Positions 27,273 to 34,099 of a stretch of DNA of 34,099 nt are shown piece after piece. The notes beneath the pieces are model-generated. The model ran no database searches. It was not told the DNA's origin and worked only from the letters and a program-made list of their open reading frames with translations. Both the position numbers and the translations under genes were made by a program. Positions within the stretch are counted from its first letter, which is position 1; each line of letters begins with the position of its first letter. Origin of the DNA: an uncultured Nocardioides sp. (GTDB lineage Bacteria > Actinomycetota > Actinomycetes > Propionibacteriales > Nocardioidaceae); assembly GCF_946885725.1 (NCBI RefSeq), contig NZ_CAMPGZ010000014.1, forward strand, positions 1-34,099, given 5' to 3'.

Positions 27273-27718
27273 TTCTCGGCCGGGCCGAGCAGCGTGTCCG
27301 CGGCGGTCGGGCTCGAGTCGCGGAGGAACGTCTTGCAGCGCTCGGCCTCGGGGGTCTCGCCGATGCGGTCGGCGGCGATGGCGAGGGCGGCGAGGGAGCG
27401 GAGGAAGCCGCGGTTGGGCTCGTGCTCCCAGGGGACCGGGCCGTGGCCCTTCCAGCCGTTGCGGCGGAGCAGGTCGAGGCTGCGGTGGTAGCCGACGCGG
27501 GCGTAGGAGTAGGCGGTCACGTCGTCGAGGGCGGAGCCGGACGAGGAGGCGAGGGCCGCCTCGGCGAGGGTGGCCCAGGCGAGCGGGGACTCGGGGTGGG
27601 TGCGGACGACGGAGGCGAGGTCGACCTTGTCGGACGGCGCGCTCGCCAGCATCTCCGCCGCCGGGTCCTCCGGCAGGTGGGTGGGGGGCGGGCCGGCCAT
27701 CAGGTCCTGGAACGTCAT
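27266..27718 (-). CDS. DUF3151 family protein
   Basis: Cytoplasmic protein of 150 residues of the actinobacterial DUF3151 family, function unknown. Typical segments: ALDDVTAYSYARVGYHRSLDLLRRNGWKGHGPVPWEHEPNRGFLRSLAALA and EAERCKTFLRDSSP. The Ala-rich helices around LAWATLAEAAL look TPR-like. ATG at 27718, preceded six bases upstream by CAGAAT, possibly a leaderless promoter. Its TAA stop is inside palindrome F. It is divergent from gntP. Confidence 0.88.
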   Translation of the reverse strand: MTFQDLMAGPPPTHLPEDPAAEMLASAPSDKVDLASVVRTHPESPLAWATLAEAALASSSGSALDDVTAYSYARVGYHRSLDLLRRNGWKGHGPVPWEHEPNRGFLRSLAALAIAADRIGETPEAERCKTFLRDSSPTAADTLLGPAENM

Positions 27719-27805
27719 GCCGCCATTCTGCAGCCGGACTGGTCACGCCGACCCGGCGCGGTCGAAGCCGCGTAGCCGCTCCGCCAACCGGGTAGAACCC
27801 GGCCC

Positions 27806-29193
<1,388 letters not shown>

Positions 29194-29194
<1 letters not shown>

Positions 29195-29694
29195 TGCACA
29201 TCGTGGTCATGGGCGTCACCGGCACCGGCAAGACGTCCGTGGGCCGCTCCGTGGCCGAGGCGATGGAGTGCGAGTACGGCGAAGGCGACGACTTCCACCC
29301 GCCCGCGAACGTCGAGAAGATGCGCAGCGGTACTCCGCTGAGCGACGAGGACCGGCAGCCCTGGCTCGAGTCGCTCGCGGCCTGGACGCGCGCGCGGCAC
29401 GACCGCGGCGAGTCCGCGGTGCTGGCCTGCTCGGCGCTGCGCCGCGTCTACCGCGACGTCCTGCGCACCGGCGCCGAGGACACCGTGTTCGCGCACCTCG
29501 TCGGCGACCCGACCACGATCCGGCAGCGCATGGAGGGCCGCCGGCACTTCATGCCGTCGTCGCTGCTGCAGTCCCAGCTCGACACGCTCGAGCCGCTCGA
29601 GCCGGACGAGCGCGGCTTCGAGGTCGACGTGGGCCGGCCGCTCGCCGACGTGGTGGAGGACGTGCTGCAGCGGCTGGGTCAGCTCACGACGTAG
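29194..29694 (+). CDS. gntK: Gluconokinase
   Basis: Phosphorylates imported gluconate to 6-phosphogluconate, which enters the pentose phosphate or Entner-Doudoroff route. It has 166 residues, as expected for the GntK/IdnK type. The P-loop MGVTGTGKTSVG is at 6-17, GEGDDFHPPANVEKMRSGTPLSDEDRQPWL is the substrate-binding signature (~29-58), then ACSALRRVYRD and GRRHFMPSSLLQSQ. GTG at 29194 overlaps the gntP stop by one base. The 3' end overlaps the amylase gene on the other strand by 16 bases. Confidence 0.96.
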
Positions 29695-31547
29695 ACCGCG
29701 GCGCCCGCGCCTCCAGGCACGCGCACCACGCCGCCGCGCACGACCGGCTCCGCGCCGAGGAGCGGGCGCAACCCGCCCAGGTGGGCGAGCGGCAGCTCGA
29801 CCACCGGGTGGGCGGCGCGCCCGACGTGCACCAGCAGGGTCTGATCGTCGTGCTCGCGCAGGTAGGTCAGCGAGTCGTCCTGCACGTGCACCCAGCGCAG
29901 GCTGCCGCGCCGCAGTGCCACGTGCTCCCGCCGCAGCTGCATCCACGTCGAGTACGCGTCGTACGTCGGTTCGTCCCACTCGCCGCGTCGCTCCCACGGC
30001 ATCGGCGTCCGGGAGTGCTCGCCGTCGACACCCGTGAGACCGAGCTCGTCGCCCATGAACACGACCGGGATCCCGGGCAGCGTCATCTGCAGCGCGAGGC
30101 CGAGCAGGTGCCGCTCGCGCCCGGTGCCTTCGGCGTCCACCCACCCCGACGTACCGCCGCCGGCGACGGTGCGGAACCGCGGGGTGTCGTGCGAGTCGAG
30201 GTGAGACGTCGACGCGATCCGCGACTGCCACGGCATCGCGGCGTGCGCGTCGCGTACGGCGGCCACCACAGCGCCGCCCGGCCGCACTGGGATCGGCACG
30301 GGCAGGCCGAGGAACTCCAGCCCGTGCGGTACGGCGGAGCCGGGGGCGCCGCCGTTGAGCCACGACCACACCGGCCGGGTGAAGCCGGCGTAGTCCATCG
30401 TCCCGTGCCACCCGGCGCCGGCGAGGTCGAGCGACGCGTCGTGCCCGTGCTCGGCGAGCAGCCAGGCGCCGGGACGCTCGGCGGCCATCGTGCGGCGGAT
30501 GGTCCGCGCGACGTCGTGGGCGTGGTCGTCCGCGCCGAGCCGGCCGGTCATGTTGGCGACGTCGATGCGCCAGCCGTCGAGCCCGTGCCGCAGCCACCGG
30601 GCGACCACGGAGTCCGGCCCCTCGTAGAGCCGCCGCCGCATCTCGGCCGAGCCGTGGTCGAGCTTCGGCAGGGACGGGACGCCGAGCCACGACTCGTAGC
30701 TGCCGTCGTCGTGGATGCGGTAGAAGCCGCGCTCCTCCGACGACGGGTCGGACTTCGCCGCGACGAACCACGGGTGGGTCTCGCCGGTGTGGTTGGTGGT
30801 CAGGTCGCCGACCACCCGGATCCCGGCGTCGTGCGCGGCGCCGATCAGCCGGCGCAGTGCCGCGTCGCCACCGAGCACCGGGTCGACGGCGTCGAACGAC
30901 GCCGCGTCGTAGCGGTGGTTGGACCGGGCCTCGAAGAACGGCGTCAGGTAGAGCAGCGTCGCGCCGAGATCGCTCAGGTGGTCGAGGTGCTCGCGGACCC
31001 CGTCGAGAGTGCCGCCGAACCACTGGAACGGCACGTCCGGTCCGCGGTGCACGACTGGGTCGTCCCAGTCGGCCGGCTGCGCCCAGTCGGGCGTCTCCAC
31101 CGGTTCGCCGCCGCGCGCGAAGCGGTCGGGGAACACCTGGTAGCCGACCTGGTCCGGCACCCACTCGGGCAGCCGGTGGTCGGTCGAGACCCGGAAGTCG
31201 CCGGCGTCGGTGACGTCCCGGTCGTGCACGCCGGCGCCGTTGAGCCAGCGGTACGAGTCGCCGTACCTCAGCAGGAAGCGGTACGACGTGACCGGGTTGC
31301 TGACCAGCAGCCCGGCCTCCCACCAGGTCCCGGCGCCCACCGCGGAGGAAGCGGTGGCCCGGACGAGGAACGGCTCCCCGTCCCGCACCGACCGCAGCCA
31401 CACCCCGTCCGGCGCGCACGCTCCTGGACGCGGATCGTGAGGCACCCACACCCGCACGCGCACCGTGTCGCCCAGCGACGGCGCCTGGTCGAGAACGTAG
31501 CGCGGCGACCCGTCGTGGTGCGGGTCGAAGAGGTGGGAGGGGATCAC
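29679..31547 (-). CDS. Intracellular GH13 alpha-glucanohydrolase (cyclomaltodextrinase/neopullulanase-like)
   Basis: Amylase-family enzyme of 622 residues with no signal peptide. An N-terminal beta domain (~1-120) precedes the TIM barrel, which begins at QVGYQVFPDRFARGG (133-147). Catalytic residues: nucleophile D329 in DGWRIDVAN, acid/base E366 in LLAEHGHD, and D454 in LDSHDTPRF. GDLTTNHTG is conserved region I and FMGDELG lies near the barrel end. With the MalFG permease upstream, it probably hydrolyses imported maltodextrins in the cytoplasm. GTG at 31547 overlaps the malG stop by four bases (GTGA). Exact product specificity cannot be told from sequence. Confidence 0.92.
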   Translation of the reverse strand: MIPSHLFDPHHDGSPRYVLDQAPSLGDTVRVRVWVPHDPRPGACAPDGVWLRSVRDGEPFLVRATASSAVGAGTWWEAGLLVSNPVTSYRFLLRYGDSYRWLNGAGVHDRDVTDAGDFRVSTDHRLPEWVPDQVGYQVFPDRFARGGEPVETPDWAQPADWDDPVVHRGPDVPFQWFGGTLDGVREHLDHLSDLGATLLYLTPFFEARSNHRYDAASFDAVDPVLGGDAALRRLIGAAHDAGIRVVGDLTTNHTGETHPWFVAAKSDPSSEERGFYRIHDDGSYESWLGVPSLPKLDHGSAEMRRRLYEGPDSVVARWLRHGLDGWRIDVANMTGRLGADDHAHDVARTIRRTMAAERPGAWLLAEHGHDASLDLAGAGWHGTMDYAGFTRPVWSWLNGGAPGSAVPHGLEFLGLPVPIPVRPGGAVVAAVRDAHAAMPWQSRIASTSHLDSHDTPRFRTVAGGGTSGWVDAEGTGRERHLLGLALQMTLPGIPVVFMGDELGLTGVDGEHSRTPMPWERRGEWDEPTYDAYSTWMQLRREHVALRRGSLRWVHVQDDSLTYLREHDDQTLLVHVGRAAHPVVELPLAHLGGLRPLLGAEPVVRGGVVRVPGGAGAAVYVVS

Positions 31548-32527
31548 CCCTTGACGCCTCCGGCGGTGATGCCGCCGACGATGTAGCGCTGCAGGAACAT
31601 GAAGAGCACGACAACCGGAACCGCCGTGAGCAGCGCACCGGCCGCGAACAGCCCGAGGTTGTTGGAGCGGTCGGCGTCGATGAGGCCGTAGAGCCCGACC
31701 GCGAGCGTCTTCTTCGACCCGGCCGTGAGGAAGATGCTGGCGAGCAGGAACTCCGCGATCGTCGCGACGAAGACGAGCAGACCGCTTACCGCCAGGATCG
31801 GGCGCACCAGCGGCAGCACGATCCGGAAGTAGGTCTGCCAGTGGCTCGCGCCGTCGATCTTTGCCGCCTCGTCGAGCGAGCTCGGCACCGAGTCGAAGAA
31901 GCCCTTGATCAGCCACACCTGGCCGAGCGAGCCGCCGAGCAGCACCAGGATGTAGCCCGCAAGCGTGTTGAGGCCGAGCGCCGGCACCGCCTCGCCGATC
32001 TCGGTGAACAGGAAGTACAGCGCGACCGCCGCGAGGATCTGCGGGAACATCTGCACCAGCAGCAGGCTGAGCAGCCCCATCCGGCGCCCCTTGAACCGGA
32101 ACCGGGAGAAGGCGTACGCCGCCAGCGCGCTGCAGAAGATCTGCACGACCGTGACGGAGACGCAGACGACGAGCGTGTTGAGCGCCCATCGCGGGAACTG
32201 GATCGACGGCGTCGTGAACAGCTCGGTGAAGTTCTCCAGCGAGAACTGCCGCGGGATGATCGTCGTGGAGACGACCGTACCGAGCGGGTTCAGCGCGGCG
32301 GACACGATGTAGAGCACCGGGAAGACCGCCCACACGATCGCGACCACGCCGACGACGTGTCGCCACCCGATCTCGCGGAACCAGCGCATCCCGGTGAGCT
32401 TGTGCTCGCGTGGCGGCTTCGTCCCGGGCGGTACGACGGTGGCGCGGGTCTGCGTGCTCGGCTCGTCGTCGAGCGCGGCCAACGTCCCGGCCGCGGCCGG
32501 CGTGCTGCCGGTGACGGGCTGCGTCAT
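31544..32527 (-). CDS. malG: Maltose/maltodextrin ABC transporter permease MalG
   Basis: Inner-membrane permease of 327 residues. After a ~45-residue charged N-terminal tail come six membrane segments. The EAA loop that docks the ATPase, EAAKIDGASHWQTYFRIVLP, is at 220-239. The tail TAGGVKG is typical of MalG. It starts one base after the malF stop (TGA-C-ATG). The 5' tail is long and Thr/Pro-rich, common in actinobacterial MalG. Confidence 0.95.
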   Translation of the reverse strand: MTQPVTGSTPAAAGTLAALDDEPSTQTRATVVPPGTKPPREHKLTGMRWFREIGWRHVVGVVAIVWAVFPVLYIVSAALNPLGTVVSTTIIPRQFSLENFTELFTTPSIQFPRWALNTLVVCVSVTVVQIFCSALAAYAFSRFRFKGRRMGLLSLLLVQMFPQILAAVALYFLFTEIGEAVPALGLNTLAGYILVLLGGSLGQVWLIKGFFDSVPSSLDEAAKIDGASHWQTYFRIVLPLVRPILAVSGLLVFVATIAEFLLASIFLTAGSKKTLAVGLYGLIDADRSNNLGLFAAGALLTAVPVVVLFMFLQRYIVGGITAGGVKG

Positions 32528-32528
32528 G

Positions 32529-34085
32529 TCAGTTCACATCCTCGAGGGCCTTGGTGGCGCGGAACTGGATCGCGGCGATGACGCCGGTGAGCACGAACAG
32601 CACGACCGAGACCGCCGACGCGAACCCGATCTGCGCGCCGCCGGCGCCGAACGCGAGCCGGAGCACGTAGCTGATCAGGATGTCGGTGCCACCGGCCGTC
32701 GGGTTCTCCGGAGTGAACGGTCCGCCGCCGGTCAGCAGGTAGATCGCGTTGAAGTTGTTGAAGTTGAAGGCGAAAGACGACACGAGCAGGGGCGCGACCG
32801 CGACGAGCAGCAGCGGGAAGGTGACGCGCCGGAAGCCGGCGAACCCGCTGGCCCCGTCGATCGAGGCGGCCTCCTTGAGGTCGTCGGGGATCGACGTCAG
32901 CGCGCCGGTGCACACCAGGAACATGTAGGGGAAGCCCATCCAGAGGTTCGTCAGCAGCACGGCGATCTTCGCCATGGTCGGGTCGCCGAACCACTGGATG
33001 TCGAGCCCCAGCGTGGTGTTGATCAGCCCGAAGTCGCGGTTGAAGAAGCTCGACCACAGCAGCAGCGAGATGAAGCCGGGGATGGCGTACGGGAGGATCA
33101 GCAGCGCGCGGTAGTACTTCCGCCCGCGCACCCGCGGGTCGCTCAGCGTCGCGGCCAGCGCGAGCCCGAGCAGGAACGTGGTGGCGACGGACAGGAACGC
33201 GAAGGCCAGCGTCCACACGAAGATCCGCAGGAAGTCGCTGCTGATCCGGTCGTCGGTGAAGATCCGCTTGTAGTTGTCGAGGCCGACGTTGATCTGCCAG
33301 GACTGGTCGGCGACCCGCTCCCCCTGCGCGTCCACGAAGTACTCCCTGTCGCCCTTGCGCTGCGGGGTGTACTCCGTGCCGGTCTCGGTGTCGGTGATCG
33401 TGTCGATCGCCTCGTCGTACTGCAGCGTCGTCCGGCCCTCGAACGCCTCGCGGATGCCGAGCCGGCGGATCGCGCCGTCGTCGGTCGGGACGGTGAAGTC
33501 GGCCAGCGCCTCCTGGGCGTCGTTGACCTGGACCGGTGTGAGCAGCGTGTAGCCGGGAGCCTCGGTGACGAAGCCGTCCGCGATGGTGGCGTCGGGGAAC
33601 GGCTCGCGCCCCTCGGCGTCGCCGACGTACGCCTCCTCCGTCTCCTGGTCGACGAGCAGGAACACGAACGGGCCGTCGGTGACCGACCCGGTGGTCGCGA
33701 CGGTGAGGTTGTAGCGCGGCGCGTCAGGCGTCTGCTTCACGGACGTCCCGACGATGCGGGCGACCGCCTCCTCCTTCGTGCCGCGGGTGCCGTCGCCGTA
33801 GTTGGTCGTCGACAGCTGCGCGGTGAGGACGATCGGGTAGACGACGAAGCAGACGAGGAGCAGGACGCCCGGGACGAGGTACTTCGCCGGAAGTCCCCGG
33901 CCGGTGGCGTACGTCGCGACCAGGACGCCCGCGATCACCCAGACCGCGACGAGCAGCGGCCACTTCTCCAGGGCCAGCAGCGTCGGCGTGAGCGCGGCGG
34001 CGAGGCCGACCACGGTGCCGAGCGCGAGCACCTTCACGAGGATGGGGAGGACGTGCATCTCTCGCTTGCCTGACGACTCTGACAA
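32529..34085 (-). CDS. malF: Maltose/maltodextrin ABC transporter permease MalF
   Basis: Inner-membrane permease of 518 residues in the large MalF form. Three membrane segments in the first ~90 residues are followed by a ~180-residue extracytoplasmic loop (~95-275, the equivalent of the E. coli P2 loop that contacts the sugar-binding protein), then five more segments. The EAA loop EAASIDGASGFAGFRRVTFP is at 405-424. TTG at 34085 was chosen because GCAGGAG at 34093-34099 is eight bases upstream; an in-frame ATG at 34058 has a weaker site. Upstream in-frame sequence reaches the window edge, so a longer start cannot be excluded. The sugar-binding protein gene is expected beyond the right edge. 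Confidence 0.94.
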   Translation of the reverse strand: MSESSGKREMHVLPILVKVLALGTVVGLAAALTPTLLALEKWPLLVAVWVIAGVLVATYATGRGLPAKYLVPGVLLLVCFVVYPIVLTAQLSTTNYGDGTRGTKEEAVARIVGTSVKQTPDAPRYNLTVATTGSVTDGPFVFLLVDQETEEAYVGDAEGREPFPDATIADGFVTEAPGYTLLTPVQVNDAQEALADFTVPTDDGAIRRLGIREAFEGRTTLQYDEAIDTITDTETGTEYTPQRKGDREYFVDAQGERVADQSWQINVGLDNYKRIFTDDRISSDFLRIFVWTLAFAFLSVATTFLLGLALAATLSDPRVRGRKYYRALLILPYAIPGFISLLLWSSFFNRDFGLINTTLGLDIQWFGDPTMAKIAVLLTNLWMGFPYMFLVCTGALTSIPDDLKEAASIDGASGFAGFRRVTFPLLLVAVAPLLVSSFAFNFNNFNAIYLLTGGGPFTPENPTAGGTDILISYVLRLAFGAGGAQIGFASAVSVVLFVLTGVIAAIQFRATKALEDVN

Positions 34086-34099
34086 CGCAGTGCTCCTGC

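Noticed and set aside
26119..27718. A toxin-antitoxin pair formed by the AbiEi-like gene and the DUF3151 gene
   Set aside because: They are separated by about 180 bases with a large palindrome, and DUF3151 has no toxin-like nucleotidyltransferase motif.

Overview
This is a contiguous chromosomal piece of a very GC-rich actinobacterium. Third codon positions are almost all G or C, and many genes start with GTG. The FGAM synthase is the three-subunit PurSQL type, there is an SCP-like gene next to purF, and DUF3151 is present. Together these suggest Nocardioidaceae, most likely Nocardioides; that placement is inference from style and gene content. There are no phage genes, transposases, tRNAs, rRNAs or CRISPR arrays, and no gene-free stretch longer than about 240 bases.

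The backbone is purine biosynthesis, entirely on the minus strand but split into blocks: purF (cut by the left edge), purL, purQ-purS, purC, and a tight purA-purD-purB operon. These cover the PRPP-to-phosphoribosylamine, GAR, FGAM, SAICAR and adenylosuccinate steps. Between the blocks sit:
- an M20 dipeptidase and an SCP-fold protein (next to purF);
- two tandem secreted Rv2525c-like (DUF1906) cell-wall hydrolases, each with two peptidoglycan-binding modules;
- a secreted subtilisin;
- a Tat-exported sugar dehydrogenase followed by a membrane acyltransferase-like protein;
- a fatty acyl-CoA ligase (between purC and purS);
- an HIT-superfamily protein coupled to a 14-TM MFS exporter;
- an acylphosphatase;
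- a secreted M28 aminopeptidase.
A serine-hydrolase-fold protein that lacks its catalytic Ser and Lys follows purB by five bases.

The right third holds a lipid kinase facing a LuxR-type regulator, an AbiEi-like/PD-(D/E)XK-like protein, a DUF3151 protein, a gluconate permease-gluconokinase pair (gntP-gntK), and a maltose/maltodextrin operon (malF-malG-intracellular GH13 amylase) whose upstream part lies beyond the right edge.

The least ordinary features are non-coding. A set of strong extragenic palindromes lies mostly just after stop codons. Two of them, 8 kb apart, have the same length (63 bp) and near-identical ends including part of the loop, yet one lies between convergent genes and the other between the divergent purC/HIT promoters. 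There is also a perfect 24-bp inverted repeat with a nested stem overlapping a stop codon, an 18-bp operator-like palindrome over the putative promoter of the SCP gene, a terminator-shaped hairpin in the purA leader, and competing hairpins after purC. Many genes appear to be leaderless, with a TANNNT box 6-8 bases before the start codon. I did not find a convincing new multi-gene defence or biosynthetic system; the best leads are the palindrome family, the purB-linked pseudoenzyme and the HxHxW HIT protein.
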